Source: Rhizobium aethiopicum (GTDB lineage: Bacteria; Pseudomonadota; Alphaproteobacteria; Rhizobiales; Rhizobiaceae). Taken from it: DNA of 64,000 bases. Below are positions 42,215 through 51,439 of the stretch, in pieces; within the stretch, counting starts at the first letter, position 1; every line of letters begins with the position of its first letter. A model generated the notes under the pieces. That model saw only the letters and a list, made by a program, of their open reading frames with translations, made no database searches and had not been told where the DNA came from. The stretch covers positions 1 through 64,000 of the forward strand of contig NZ_JACIFV010000021.1 of assembly GCF_014197535.1 (NCBI RefSeq), given 5' to 3'. The position numbers and the translations under genes are program-made.

Positions 42215-43108
42215 ATGTCCGCCCTGGCAAATCAACACAATCCCTCCACCACCGCCCCCATCAAATCGGCGGCAAGGGTCCTGCCGTTTTCCAGAAAACA
42301 TGCACCGCGGATCGACTTTCGTCATGTGGGCCTGACCGCGCTGCGCAACGTCGTTCCGCCAACCGTCGTGCTGGCGCTCATCCTGCTCGTCTGGCAGGTA
42401 CTGTGCTCCTCGAGCGACGCGTCTCTACCCTCGCCGCATCAGGTCTGGCAGGAGAGCTATGATCTGATCGCCTATCCCTTCTTCAACTACGGCTCCCAGG
42501 ATATCGGGCTCGGCTGGCGCGTGCTTGTCTCGCTGCAGCGGGTCGCTTACGGCTTCGGGCTTGCCGCGGTGGCCGGCATCATTGTCGGTGCAATCATCGG
42601 ACAGTCGGTCTGGGCGATGCGCGGCCTCGATCCGATCTTTCAGGTGCTGCGGACAGTCCCGCCGCTCGCCTGGCTGCCGCTGTCGCTTGCCGCCTTCCAG
42701 GATTCCAATCCGTCGGCGATCTTCGTCATCTTCATCACCTCGATCTGGCCGATCATCATCAACACCGCCGTCGGCGTCCGCAACATCCCACAGGATTACC
42801 GCAACGTGGCGGAAGTGCTGCGGCTCAACCAGCTCGAGTTTTTCTGGAAGATCATGTTGCCGTCGGCAGCCCCTTACATCTTCACCGGCCTCAGGATCGG
42901 CGTCGGCCTGTCCTGGCTCGCCATCGTCGCGGCCGAGATGCTGACGGGTGGGGTCGGTATCGGCTTCTTCATCTGGGATGCCTGGAACTCCTCGCGCCTT
43001 CCAGACATCATCGTCGCGCTGGCCTATATCGGCATCGTCGGATTTGCCCTCGACAAGCTGGTGGCCGCGCTCGGCAAACTCATCACCCGTGGCGCTATGG
43101 CCAATTGA
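42215..43108 (+). CDS. NrtB/SsuC-type ABC transporter permease
   Basis: A 297-residue inner-membrane permease of the nitrate/taurine/sulfonate importer family, with about six membrane helices and the EAA loop NVAEVLRLNQLEFFWKIMLPSAAPYI. The start ATG 42215 is chosen with GAGGA 9 bp upstream; a GTG 15 bp earlier lies over that ribosome site. It follows the binding-protein gene after an attenuator and precedes the ATPase gene by 10 bp. Confidence 0.88.
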   Translation: MSALANQHNPSTTAPIKSAARVLPFSRKHAPRIDFRHVGLTALRNVVPPTVVLALILLVWQVLCSSSDASLPSPHQVWQESYDLIAYPFFNYGSQDIGLGWRVLVSLQRVAYGFGLAAVAGIIVGAIIGQSVWAMRGLDPIFQVLRTVPPLAWLPLSLAAFQDSNPSAIFVIFITSIWPIIINTAVGVRNIPQDYRNVAEVLRLNQLEFFWKIMLPSAAPYIFTGLRIGVGLSWLAIVAAEMLTGGVGIGFFIWDAWNSSRLPDIIVALAYIGIVGFALDKLVAALGKLITRGAMAN

Positions 43109-43118
43109 GGAGCACGTT

Positions 43119-43916
43119 ATGGACGCCTATTTGAAGCTCGATCGTATCGACAAGCATTTCGACCGTGGCGGCGTACGCGCCGAGGTCTTGAAGGACATCA
43201 ACCTGACGATGTCAGAGGGCGAATTCGTCTCGATCATCGGCCATTCGGGCTGCGGCAAGTCCACCCTGCTCAATCTCATTGCCGGCCTGACACCGGTTTC
43301 CGCAGGCGCCGTGCTCCTTGAAAATCGCGAGGTCAACGAACCGGGTCCGGAACGCGCCGTCGTCTTCCAGAACCACTCGCTGCTGCCGTGGCTGACGGTC
43401 TACGAGAACGTCAATCTCGCTGTCTCCAAGGTCTTCAACAGAACGAAGACCAAAACGGAGCGTCATGACTGGGTCATGGCCAATCTCGACCTCGTGCAGA
43501 TGGCGCATGCGAGGGATAAGCGGCCTTCGGAAATATCAGGGGGCATGAAGCAGCGAGTCGGCATTGCGCGTGCGCTTTCAATGGAGCCGAAGATCCTGCT
43601 GCTCGACGAGCCGTTCGGCGCCCTCGACGCCTTGACCCGTGCTCATCTTCAAGATGCAGTGATGGAGATCCATAGCCGGCTCGGCAACACGATGGTGATG
43701 ATCACCCATGATGTCGATGAAGCGGTGCTGCTGTCCGACCGCATCGTGATGATGACTAACGGTCCGGCGGCCCGCATCGGCGAAGTGCTCGACGTGACCA
43801 TGCCACGTCCTCGCAATCGCATCGAACTCGCGTCGGACCGAACATATCTGAAATGCCGCGAAGCCGTGCTGAAGTTCCTCTACGAGCGCCATCGCTTCAT
43901 CGAGGCTGCGGAATAG
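43119..43916 (+). CDS. NrtC/NrtD-type ABC transporter ATP-binding protein
   Basis: A 265-residue ABC ATPase with Walker A GHSGCGKST, Q-loop AVVFQNHSLLPWLT, signature EISGGMKQRVGIARAL, Walker B LLLDEPFGALD and H-loop MITHDVDEA. The SGGMKQR signature and PWLTVYENV loop are those of the nitrate/taurine subfamily. It lacks the fused substrate-binding domain of cyanobacterial NrtC. ATG 43119 has GAGGAG upstream. It ends the importer operon at a strong hairpin. Confidence 0.9.
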   Translation: MDAYLKLDRIDKHFDRGGVRAEVLKDINLTMSEGEFVSIIGHSGCGKSTLLNLIAGLTPVSAGAVLLENREVNEPGPERAVVFQNHSLLPWLTVYENVNLAVSKVFNRTKTKTERHDWVMANLDLVQMAHARDKRPSEISGGMKQRVGIARALSMEPKILLLDEPFGALDALTRAHLQDAVMEIHSRLGNTMVMITHDVDEAVLLSDRIVMMTNGPAARIGEVLDVTMPRPRNRIELASDRTYLKCREAVLKFLYERHRFIEAAE

Positions 43917-43941
43917 ACCCCGCGGCGATCGCCGACCTAAA

Positions 43942-43970
43942 CCGCTGCCCGATTGCCAATCGGGCAGCGG
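43942..43970 (+). terminator. Strong hairpin after the importer operon
   Basis: CCGCTGCCCGATT and AATCGGGCAGCGG form a perfect 13-bp stem with a 3-nt loop. It begins 26 bp after the ATPase stop and ends 16 bp before the phosphopantetheinyl transferase start. There is no T run, but the stem is long enough to mark the end of the transcript or to insulate the next gene. Confidence 0.65.
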
Positions 43971-43986
43971 TACGCATACTGGCCTC

Positions 43987-44706
43987 ATGCAGCAATCAGA
44001 CAATCAACCGGCCGCCATCGATGTCGTGCTTTGGCAATATCCGCAGAACGAAGACGACGGGAAGCGCTGGAGGCAGTCGCTTTCATCGAATGAGCTGGAG
44101 CGCGCCGAGGCCTACCGGTTCGAACGAGATCGGACCTCGTTCATTGCCGGCCGGTATCTGCTGCGACAACTGCTGAGCGCGCATACAGAAACTCCGCATG
44201 ACAAGGTCGTGTTGGTGGCGGATGCCTACGGCAAGCTGAAGGCCGAGGGTCGTCATGAGCTGCAATTCAGCCTCTCCAATGCCGATGGGCTGGTGGCCGT
44301 CGCGGTTGCGTCGGGCTGCGAACGCATCGGAATAGATTGTGAACGCGCCGATACCGGGATCGAAGAGGCGGCTTTGGAGAGCTATTGCAGCCCAGACGAA
44401 CGACGCTGGCTCGGTGAATTGCCCGCGCAGGAACGGCCGCGCGCAGCCGTTCAACTTTGGGCGCTCAAGGAGAGCCATCTGAAGGCGCTCGGCGTGGGCC
44501 TGCGTGAAGATCCCCGCAACGTTGCCTTTTCCTGGGAGGACGGCTTGCCCGTTGCAGCCTATGGCGGCGAGCGCGACGGGCAATGGTTTCACCGCCTGAC
44601 CGAGAGCGGCAGCCGGCACGTCGTCGCGCTGGCCGCCCGCTCCCGATCAGGTCTCCCGGACATTCATACACGCATGTTTCAGGACGACAGCATGCCGTCC
44701 GAATAG
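43987..44706 (+). CDS. vbsP: Sfp-type 4'-phosphopantetheinyl transferase
   Basis: A 239-residue Sfp/Gsp-type enzyme that attaches the phosphopantetheine arm to carrier domains. The Mg-site motif IGIDCERADTG and the catalytic WALKESHLKALGVGL motif are intact. It sits next to the vicibactin NRPS operon, where VbsP activates the carrier domain of VbsS. It is convergent with vbsO and overlaps its 3' end by 28 bp. No RpoI-type promoter is seen, in agreement with the reported iron-independent expression of vbsP in R. leguminosarum. Confidence 0.88.
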   Translation: MQQSDNQPAAIDVVLWQYPQNEDDGKRWRQSLSSNELERAEAYRFERDRTSFIAGRYLLRQLLSAHTETPHDKVVLVADAYGKLKAEGRHELQFSLSNADGLVAVAVASGCERIGIDCERADTGIEEAALESYCSPDERRWLGELPAQERPRAAVQLWALKESHLKALGVGLREDPRNVAFSWEDGLPVAAYGGERDGQWFHRLTESGSRHVVALAARSRSGLPDIHTRMFQDDSMPSE

Positions 44707-46037
44707 CCGGCGCGCAGCTGATGCGGCATCGCCGAAGCTGCTTCCGTTGCCCAGACCAGCTGCGCATTGTCGGGTTCGGCATCGAAATGCTGCCGGCCGA
44801 GAAGCGTATTGACGATGGCGGCACTGCGCCAGGCCATGAGGCTGAGCTGAGAGTCGGCGATGCCGTGCGAGTATCGGCCGGCATTCTGCGCAAACAGCCG
44901 GTTGGCCCTCGGGCCCGTCCACTGCATGGTGTAATCGTCGTTCAGGGTGGGATAACCGTTCCTGTCAAGGCTTATCCTTTCGCCGAGCGAGCCGAGCGCA
45001 TCCGGCAGTCGGAACCTGTAGCCGGTCGCCAGAATCACGGCGTCGGCATGCAGCACTTCTATGCCCCCGTCGAAATGGTTCCGGACGATCAGCCGATAGG
45101 CATTGCCGTTTCGCTCTATCTGGATCACGTCGCGGCTTGGCGAGAGAGATGCGGTGAGCGTGCCCGGTTCGAGATAACGCAGCGCATAGAGGCGGCGGTA
45201 GATCGAATGGATCGTCGAAATCGACAGGCCGTCGCTCGTCAGGATCGAGTTCTTCAGCGCCGCCTGCTTCTGCTCGCCGCTGAGCTTCAGATAGGCCTGC
45301 ACATATTCGGGCGAAAAGACCTGGTTCGAAAACGGCGTGTCGTTGATCGGCTCGAAATTATGGCGCCGGCTGATCCAGGTCAGTTCCTTCATCGAACCGG
45401 GATCGCCAAGCAGCGCTTCCACCACCTCGCCGCCGCTCTGGCCGCCGCCAACCACGACGATGCGGGCGGCGCGGAGACCGTTGAGGCGCGACTTGGCCTT
45501 GCTGTTGTGGAAGCAATCCGCACCCAGGAAGGCTTTTGCCCAGTCAGGCACGAAGGGCGAGGACCCCGTGCCGATCACCAGATTGCGCGCTTCCTCCTGG
45601 CCGTTGTCGAAGCGCAGGATGAAGCGGTCGTCGCGGTGTTCGACGTCACGGATGTCAGTCGAAAAACGCAAGCCCTCCACGCCCTTGGCGACCCAGGCGA
45701 GATAACGTGCGAACTCCTGCCGGGGCACGGCGTCATAATTGGCGTTGAGGAAGGCGTAGAGCCGCTTGTGCGCCACCAAATAGGAAATGAAGGACCAGCG
45801 GCTGGTCGGCAGCACAGGGGTGACGAGATCCTTCAGGAAGGACGATTGCAGCTCGACCCCGGGCATCATCATGCCGGGATGCCAGTCGAAGGCGCCGCGC
45901 CGCTCGAAGAAGCGGCTGCGGACCTCGGGCACGGATTCCAGCAGGCAGGCAAGGCTCAGATTGGAGGGACCGATGCCGATGCCGGCAAGATCGAGCGGCT
46001 CGTTGAGGGCGTCCCTGCGGGTAAAAGCGACGGTCAT
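44679..46037 (-). CDS. vbsO: L-ornithine N5-monooxygenase
   Basis: A 452-residue flavin N-hydroxylase of the PvdA/SidA family, making N5-hydroxy-L-ornithine for hydroxamate siderophores. The FAD motif is GIGIGPSNLSLACLLE near residue 18, the NADPH motif VVVGGGQSGGEVVEALL near 190, and the substrate-domain motif ILATGYRFRLP near the end. Length is typical (about 440-450). Its start overlaps the vbsS stop by 4 bp, so it is the last gene of vbsG-vbsS-vbsO. Confidence 0.92.
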   Translation of the reverse strand: MTVAFTRRDALNEPLDLAGIGIGPSNLSLACLLESVPEVRSRFFERRGAFDWHPGMMMPGVELQSSFLKDLVTPVLPTSRWSFISYLVAHKRLYAFLNANYDAVPRQEFARYLAWVAKGVEGLRFSTDIRDVEHRDDRFILRFDNGQEEARNLVIGTGSSPFVPDWAKAFLGADCFHNSKAKSRLNGLRAARIVVVGGGQSGGEVVEALLGDPGSMKELTWISRRHNFEPINDTPFSNQVFSPEYVQAYLKLSGEQKQAALKNSILTSDGLSISTIHSIYRRLYALRYLEPGTLTASLSPSRDVIQIERNGNAYRLIVRNHFDGGIEVLHADAVILATGYRFRLPDALGSLGERISLDRNGYPTLNDDYTMQWTGPRANRLFAQNAGRYSHGIADSQLSLMAWRSAAIVNTLLGRQHFDAEPDNAQLVWATEAASAMPHQLRAGYSDGMLSS

Positions 46038-49000
46038 GCGTTATCCTTCTCTGTTTCCTTGAGACGCAGGGCAAGCCTTGAGTGGAAGGCAGGCGACCCG
46101 ATCATGTGCAGGTGGTTGGTGCCGGTGATGATCTCGGCCGCATGCGCGCGCGGCGACAGGCGGCGCCAATCGATCAGGTTGAGGCCGCGGTTGAGGCTGT
46201 CATCGGCTGCCCAGGGATAGATCGGCACGTCGTGAGGAACGAGCCGATGCTTGCGGAAGATCAGGGCATTGTCGATCAGCACCCAGAACGTATGTTCGCG
46301 GCTGCTAATATCGGGCCCATCGGTCGGAAGCGGATCCTTCTCGTCGCCGACGAAGCGCAGGAACTGCTCATAGGTATCGGCGTCCATCGTCGAAAGCAGC
46401 CGGTCCCATTCCGGGCGCATCGCCGTTTTCTGCAGCCATGCCTGCACGTCCCGATGAAGCGCGTCGCGCTCGCCCGGCCGGAAGCGCGGCTTGGCGCCGA
46501 TCGCAAATTCCGATCCGAGATCGCAGACATCGACCATCGCCATCATCCGGACGTCGACCTCGTTGGCAAGCGTGCGGGCAGCCTCGTAAGCCAGAAGCCC
46601 GCCCCAGGACCAGCCGAGGAAAGTGCAGGGCGCGCCGCTGCTGTGTTTCCTGATATAATCGACATAGCTCTCGATGATCTCTTCGACCGGCGCGCCGACC
46701 TCCTTCTTCTCGGACAGCGAGTGGCAAATGAAGCCGGTCGCCGGCTGGTCGGCGCCGAGATAATCGACGAGCTTCACATATTCGCGGGTGCTGACGAGAA
46801 GTCCCGGGAAGCAATAGAGCCGCGGCTTGGCGCCTGATGCCCGCAGCACGATCACTTCGGAGAGATCCCTTTCCTCCCCCTGCTCCATCACGCCGGCAAA
46901 GCCGCGGATGGTCGGATTGTTGAAGATATCGGCGACAGTCAGCGGGATCTTCGGCTGGCGCTGCCTGAACTGCGACAGGATGCGGATCGCGCCCAGCGAA
47001 TTGCCGCCGATCGCGAAGAAATTGTCCTCGACGCTGATCGCCTCCAGCTTGAGAACCTGGCGCCAGACATCCAGTACCTCTTCTTCGAGCGCGGTCGCCG
47101 GCTCGACGATTTCGCGCTTGACCGGCTGGGGTGCGGGCAGCGCGAAGCGGTCGAGCTTGCTGTTCGGATTGGTCGGCATTTTTTCCAGTTCGACCACCGC
47201 CGCCGGCACCATGTAGGACGGCAGGCTGCGTTCGAGGCCGGAACGGACCGTCTCGACATCAAGCCTCTCGTCCTTCTTAGGAACGACATAGGCAACCAGC
47301 GCTTTCTCACCGGCATCCTCGTCGCGCAGCACAACCAGGGCTTCGCCGACGCCGGGTTGCTGAAGCAGCGCCGCTTCGATCTCGCCGAGTTCGATGCGGT
47401 ATCCACGCAGCTTCACCTGATGGTCGACGCGACCGACGAATTCGACGGTTCCGTCTTCACGCCAGCGCGTGAGATCACCCGAGCGATAGAGCCGGCCGCC
47501 CTCTTTCGAGAACGGATCGGGGATGAAGCGGTCCGCCGTCGTATCGGGCTTGCCGAGATAACCGCGGGCGATGCCCTCGCCGCCGATATAAAGCTCGCCG
47601 GTCACGCCGATCGGGCAAGGATTGAGGTCCGGGTCGAGCACATAGACGCGCCTGAGCCCGACGGCTCGGCCGAGCGGGGCGTAGACGCCCTGGAATTTCG
47701 TGCCGGCCCTCACCTTCCAGACCATCGGCGTCATGATAGTTTCTGTCGGGCCGTAGCCGTTGATCAGCCATTCCGATTTCAGCGCCCGCGACAGAAGGTC
47801 GAAGGTCGATTGCGCCAGCCCTTCGCCGCCGAAGGAATAGAGCCGCATCGGCGGCGCGCCGTCCGTAATGTCGGCCCATTCCGCCAGCTGCTGCAGATAG
47901 GTTGTCGGAATGCTGGCATTGTTGGCGCCGTGCTTGCGCATCGCCGTCAGGGTCTCTTCCGGTGTCCAGAGCGGCTGGTCGGGCAGAATGATGCTGCCGC
48001 CTTCCATCAGCGGGTTCATCCACCGCTCATGGCCTCCGTCCGAGCTGAAGGGCAGGAACGGCAGTTCGCGAGACTCCGAACTCATGCCGTAGACGCGCGA
48101 AGTATTCTGAAGATGATGCGTCAGCGGCCCGTGCTCGACGGCGACACCCTTCGGCAGTCCGGTCGATCCCGACGTGTACATGACGTAGGCGAGCTGATCC
48201 TTGTGCGTGGGAACATAGAGCGGCGTATCCGGCTCGACTTCGAGATCGAGCTTGTCGAGTTCGAGGATTGTGGCGTCGAGCTCCTCCGGCAGGCGATGGC
48301 GCAGCCAGCTGTGCGTGAGAACGATCTTGACGCCGCCATCGCGCAGGATGTGGTGGTTGCGCACCGGCGGATGATCTGGCTCGACGGGGATATAGGCGCC
48401 GCCGGCCTTCAGCGTCGCGAGTATGCCGACGATCGCTTCCGGCGAACGCTTGATGAAGATAGCGACCGTCATCTCGGCGCGAACGCCGAGCTGCCGCAGC
48501 CGATGCCCGAGTCGGTTGGTGCTCGCCTCCAGCCAGCCATGGCTCCACTCCTCGTCGCCATAGACGATCGCGGTCTTGTCAGGCGTCCGGCGCGAATGGG
48601 CCGATATCAGTTCGTGAACCGGCCTGTCGTCGTTGACGATGTCGTCCTCATAGGGTGCAGACAACCATTCAAGCTCGTCGCTGCCGACGAGTTCGATATC
48701 CCTAATCCTGAGATCCGGCTGCGCGACGATCTGTTCGAGCACCAGGCGGAAATGCTTGGCGACACGGGCGATCAGGGCGCCGTCGTAGAGATCCTGAGCA
48801 TAGTCGATCAGCCCAAATGCGCCGCCTTCCAGACGCGCCTCGACCACCAGGGAAAGCTCGCTGTCGGCACGTGCGCCTGACGGTTCCAGATTCGCAGCAT
48901 CTCTCGCGACCGGATAGGGTTCGCGGAATTCGAACAGCGCCTTGACCACGGCTTCCTGGGCGGCCGCCTCGTCGACCACCAGTTCCTGCGTGATGCGCTC

Positions 49001-50023
49001 CAGCGGCACGAGCCGGCGAAGTCCCTCCTCCGTCACCGACGAGATCATCGTGACGACGTCGTCGAGGGAGTGCCGGGAGGCGAGCGGCAGAACGAGAGAA
49101 AGAACCTGTTCGGCGCGGCCGCGGCTGGCGAAATGCTCCTTGCAGGGCCGCGCAACGAGGAGGCCGGTCAGCAGAGCATAGTTGCCGCTATAGCGCGCCA
49201 GCAGCGCGCAGAAGGCGGCGTGAAGCACGCGTTCGACCTGGCATCCCTTGCCCTGTGCATGCCGTTCGAGCCTGCCCCAGAGATCGGGCTCGATCGCAAA
49301 CCGATGCTCAGCACGCGCCACGCCGGCAAGCCCACCACTATTGAAGCGAGTGGGAAAGGTCGAGGCGGCATAGTCGAGACCGATCGTCTCGCGCCAATAG
49401 GCCAGTGCTTCCCGCGCCGCATCCGTCTCCAGCCATTCTTCCTCCCGCGTTCCGGCCGAGATTTCCGCCGGCTGCACGTCGCCGGCTGGCGCGCCGTCGA
49501 GACTGCGCGCCAGCGAAGCGGCAAGCACGGACTTTTCGCGGTCGTCTGAGATGATTGGATGCAGCACGATCGTAAGCGTTGATTGTCCATCGGCAAGCTG
49601 GATGATTTGAATGCGCGCACCCGGCCCTTCCAGGAGATCGAAGCGCCTGTCGCGGAAGGCTTTTCGTGCGGCCAAGGCGTCAGTCTCGGAAAGAGCAGCT
49701 CCTTCCTTGCCGAGGATTTCGATCGGCACCGCGTTCGATGCGCCGCGATATTGCTCGATGCGCCCGCCCGCCAGCCGGCGGAAGCAGGTGGCAAGGGACG
49801 AATTCTCAGCCACGAGCGTTCGGCAGGCGCCGGCAATCGTCTCGACAGCGATCGCGGTACCGAACCGCAGCCCGATGACCTGATCGGGAAAGACGGTGTA
49901 ATTGCCGATCTGCTCCAGCGACCAGATGCGCTTCTGCGCGATCGTCAGCGGAAAACTCTTGAAGACGGCGTCCACAGCATCGGCCGGGCGGGCATCGGCG
50001 AAATCGGTGATCTGCTTGTTCAT
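46034..50023 (-). CDS. vbsS: Vicibactin non-ribosomal peptide synthetase (C-A-T-TE)
   Basis: A single-module 1329-residue NRPS: condensation domain about 20-440, adenylation about 470-960 (YTSGSTGLPKGVAVEHG, GYGPTET, YRSGDLTRW), carrier about 975-1040 with the phosphopantetheine Ser in FFAIGGNSLGAIRIL, and thioesterase about 1065-1329 with GWSWGG. It activates N5-hydroxyornithine and is thought to trimerise and cyclise the siderophore through its thioesterase. The condensation domain is odd: the HHxxxDG motif reads HPIISDD at residues 155-161, so the catalytic His is replaced by Pro. It lies 18 bp after vbsG and overlaps vbsO. Confidence 0.93.
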   Translation of the reverse strand: MNKQITDFADARPADAVDAVFKSFPLTIAQKRIWSLEQIGNYTVFPDQVIGLRFGTAIAVETIAGACRTLVAENSSLATCFRRLAGGRIEQYRGASNAVPIEILGKEGAALSETDALAARKAFRDRRFDLLEGPGARIQIIQLADGQSTLTIVLHPIISDDREKSVLAASLARSLDGAPAGDVQPAEISAGTREEEWLETDAAREALAYWRETIGLDYAASTFPTRFNSGGLAGVARAEHRFAIEPDLWGRLERHAQGKGCQVERVLHAAFCALLARYSGNYALLTGLLVARPCKEHFASRGRAEQVLSLVLPLASRHSLDDVVTMISSVTEEGLRRLVPLERITQELVVDEAAAQEAVVKALFEFREPYPVARDAANLEPSGARADSELSLVVEARLEGGAFGLIDYAQDLYDGALIARVAKHFRLVLEQIVAQPDLRIRDIELVGSDELEWLSAPYEDDIVNDDRPVHELISAHSRRTPDKTAIVYGDEEWSHGWLEASTNRLGHRLRQLGVRAEMTVAIFIKRSPEAIVGILATLKAGGAYIPVEPDHPPVRNHHILRDGGVKIVLTHSWLRHRLPEELDATILELDKLDLEVEPDTPLYVPTHKDQLAYVMYTSGSTGLPKGVAVEHGPLTHHLQNTSRVYGMSSESRELPFLPFSSDGGHERWMNPLMEGGSIILPDQPLWTPEETLTAMRKHGANNASIPTTYLQQLAEWADITDGAPPMRLYSFGGEGLAQSTFDLLSRALKSEWLINGYGPTETIMTPMVWKVRAGTKFQGVYAPLGRAVGLRRVYVLDPDLNPCPIGVTGELYIGGEGIARGYLGKPDTTADRFIPDPFSKEGGRLYRSGDLTRWREDGTVEFVGRVDHQVKLRGYRIELGEIEAALLQQPGVGEALVVLRDEDAGEKALVAYVVPKKDERLDVETVRSGLERSLPSYMVPAAVVELEKMPTNPNSKLDRFALPAPQPVKREIVEPATALEEEVLDVWRQVLKLEAISVEDNFFAIGGNSLGAIRILSQFRQRQPKIPLTVADIFNNPTIRGFAGVMEQGEERDLSEVIVLRASGAKPRLYCFPGLLVSTREYVKLVDYLGADQPATGFICHSLSEKKEVGAPVEEIIESYVDYIRKHSSGAPCTFLGWSWGGLLAYEAARTLANEVDVRMMAMVDVCDLGSEFAIGAKPRFRPGERDALHRDVQAWLQKTAMRPEWDRLLSTMDADTYEQFLRFVGDEKDPLPTDGPDISSREHTFWVLIDNALIFRKHRLVPHDVPIYPWAADDSLNRGLNLIDWRRLSPRAHAAEIITGTNHLHMIGSPAFHSRLALRLKETEKDNA

Positions 50024-50041
50024 CTTGCTGTCCAGACGTTT

Positions 50042-50260
50042 TCAGAGACGCGCATCGGCTGCCATGGCCGAGCGCAGGGAAAGCGGGCGCGGATCGGCCC
50101 AGACGTCACGGATGTGGGCGAGGCATTCCTGCCGCGAACCGGCGAAACCCGCCGCCTGCCAGCTCACCGGAATCCGCTTGTCCTGCGGCCAGACCGAGTA
50201 GTGATGCTCGGTGTCGTGGACGACGATCCAGAGATCGTCGCGGGGCTCAAGATTGTCCAT
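50042..50260 (-). CDS. vbsG: MbtH-like protein
   Basis: A 72-residue MbtH-family protein, a small partner that stabilises or activates NRPS adenylation domains. The core is visible: YSVWPQDKRIPVSWQAAGF, then CLAHIRDVWADPRPLSLR, with the conserved Trp residues. It is the first gene of vbsGSO with AGGAGC upstream of ATG 50260, and a candidate RpoI promoter lies 38 bp ahead. The symbol follows the vbsGSO order in R. leguminosarum. Confidence 0.88.
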   Translation of the reverse strand: MDNLEPRDDLWIVVHDTEHHYSVWPQDKRIPVSWQAAGFAGSRQECLAHIRDVWADPRPLSLRSAMAADARL

Positions 50261-50297
50261 TCGAAGCTCCTGCAGAGATTGACGTCATGCGCAAATG

Positions 50298-50322
50298 ACG
50301 GATCCCCCCTGCTGGAGTTTAG
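50298..50322 (-). promoter_or_regulatory. Candidate RpoI (iron-starvation sigma) promoter for vbsGSO
   Basis: On the minus strand CTAAAC-N16-CGT matches the PvdS-type iron-starvation box pattern [G/C]TAAAT-N16-CGT with one change. It ends 38 bp before the vbsG start. The mirror-image site for vbsADL lies 34 bp to the right. Transcription of vbsGSO is known to need rpoI in R. leguminosarum. Confidence 0.65.
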
Positions 50323-50355
50323 AAAATTGCTGAGAATTTTTTTCTTCGTTTACCC

Positions 50356-50380
50356 CTAAATCCGCCCAGGGATGGATCGT
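50356..50380 (+). promoter_or_regulatory. Candidate RpoI (iron-starvation sigma) promoter for vbsADL
   Basis: CTAAAT-N16-CGT matches the PvdS-type box [G/C]TAAAT-N16-CGT exactly. It is 73 bp upstream of the vbsA start at 50453. With the site at 50298-50322 it makes a back-to-back promoter pair. RpoI is a PvdS-type ECF sigma factor encoded at 53940-54596. Confidence 0.7.
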
Positions 50381-50452
50381 CATTCTACCAAATCAGCGCA
50401 GGAGCAGACTTCATGCTCGCAGCATCAAGCCCTGCCGATCAAGGAGAACATC

Positions 50453-51439
50453 ATGGATTTCGACGCCGCCAAACAAAGGCGGGTTCTGCAGGCGCGCAGC
50501 TATGTCAGGCTTGCTCCCAATATCGTCCATCTCAACACCGTGCACGGGAATCACGAAATCGCCATCGAAGTCGAAGCCGGCATCGCCTCGCTGACCTTCT
50601 ACGAGGGAAATCCCGTGCAATCGGCGGAGCTTCTCATGGCGGCCGCCGAAGCGGTGACGGCGCAAGATCGGTCGATCAAATCGGTCGCTTTCGAAGGCCA
50701 TCAGGCAAGTCTTCCAAGACATATTTTAAGCGCAGGAAAGCTCGATTCCGCAATTCTGTGGCAATGGCCGTCGCTGTGGCTGCCGCAGCTAACCTATCCG
50801 CTCCCGCCGGTGCAGCAGATGACTGCGGGCAGTTATCATCCGCGCCGGCCGGCAAAGCCGAAGGGCACGGTCTACCAGCGCTTCATCCCCTGGCTGGAGC
50901 GGGACATCAGCTTCAGGGTGGCCGATCCCGAGACCGATCTTGCAGACTTTCACCGCTGGATGAACGACGAGCAGGTCAACACGATCTGGGAGGATGCGGG
51001 CTCGATCGACAGGCACCGGGAGATCCTGGAAGAGAGGATCGCCGATCCGCATATCCTGCCGCTGATCGGCAGTTTCGCCGACATTCCCTTCGGCTATTTC
51101 GAAGTCTACTGGGCCAAGGAGAACCGGCTCGGTGCCTACTACGATGCCGACGATTGCGATCGCGGATGGCATGTGGCGATCGGCGAGCCGGATTATCGCG
51201 GCAAGAAATGGATCAGCGCCTGGCTTCCCTCGCTGATGCATTTCATCTTCCTTGACGATCCCCGCACCAAGCACATCGTCGGCGAACCGCGCGCCAGCCA
51301 CGAGCAGCAGATCCGCAATCTCGACCGCTCGGGCTTTGCCAAGATCAAGCATTTCGATTTTCCGCATAAGCGGGCGCTGCTGGTGATGCTGACCCGCGAG
51401 CGCTTTTTCGGCGATCATCTCTGGGTCCCCGCATCATGA
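50453..51439 (+). CDS. vbsA: Siderophore acyltransferase (IucB/GNAT-like)
   Basis: A 328-residue protein whose C-terminal half (about 140-320) is the GNAT-type acyltransferase domain of hydroxamate siderophore pathways (FHRWMNDEQVNTIWEDAGS, IGSFADIPFGYFEVYWAKE). VbsA is proposed to acylate N5-hydroxyornithine with a 3-hydroxybutyryl group. ATG 50453 follows AAGGAGAAC; a longer reading to 50372 would run across the promoter element. The stop overlaps vbsD by 4 bp. Confidence 0.88.
   Translation: MDFDAAKQRRVLQARSYVRLAPNIVHLNTVHGNHEIAIEVEAGIASLTFYEGNPVQSAELLMAAAEAVTAQDRSIKSVAFEGHQASLPRHILSAGKLDSAILWQWPSLWLPQLTYPLPPVQQMTAGSYHPRRPAKPKGTVYQRFIPWLERDISFRVADPETDLADFHRWMNDEQVNTIWEDAGSIDRHREILEERIADPHILPLIGSFADIPFGYFEVYWAKENRLGAYYDADDCDRGWHVAIGEPDYRGKKWISAWLPSLMHFIFLDDPRTKHIVGEPRASHEQQIRNLDRSGFAKIKHFDFPHKRALLVMLTRERFFGDHLWVPAS

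Noticed and set aside
47357..48880. 507-codon open frame antisense to the NRPS adenylation domain
   Set aside because: No recognisable domain; the opposite strand carries an uninterrupted NRPS with all core motifs.
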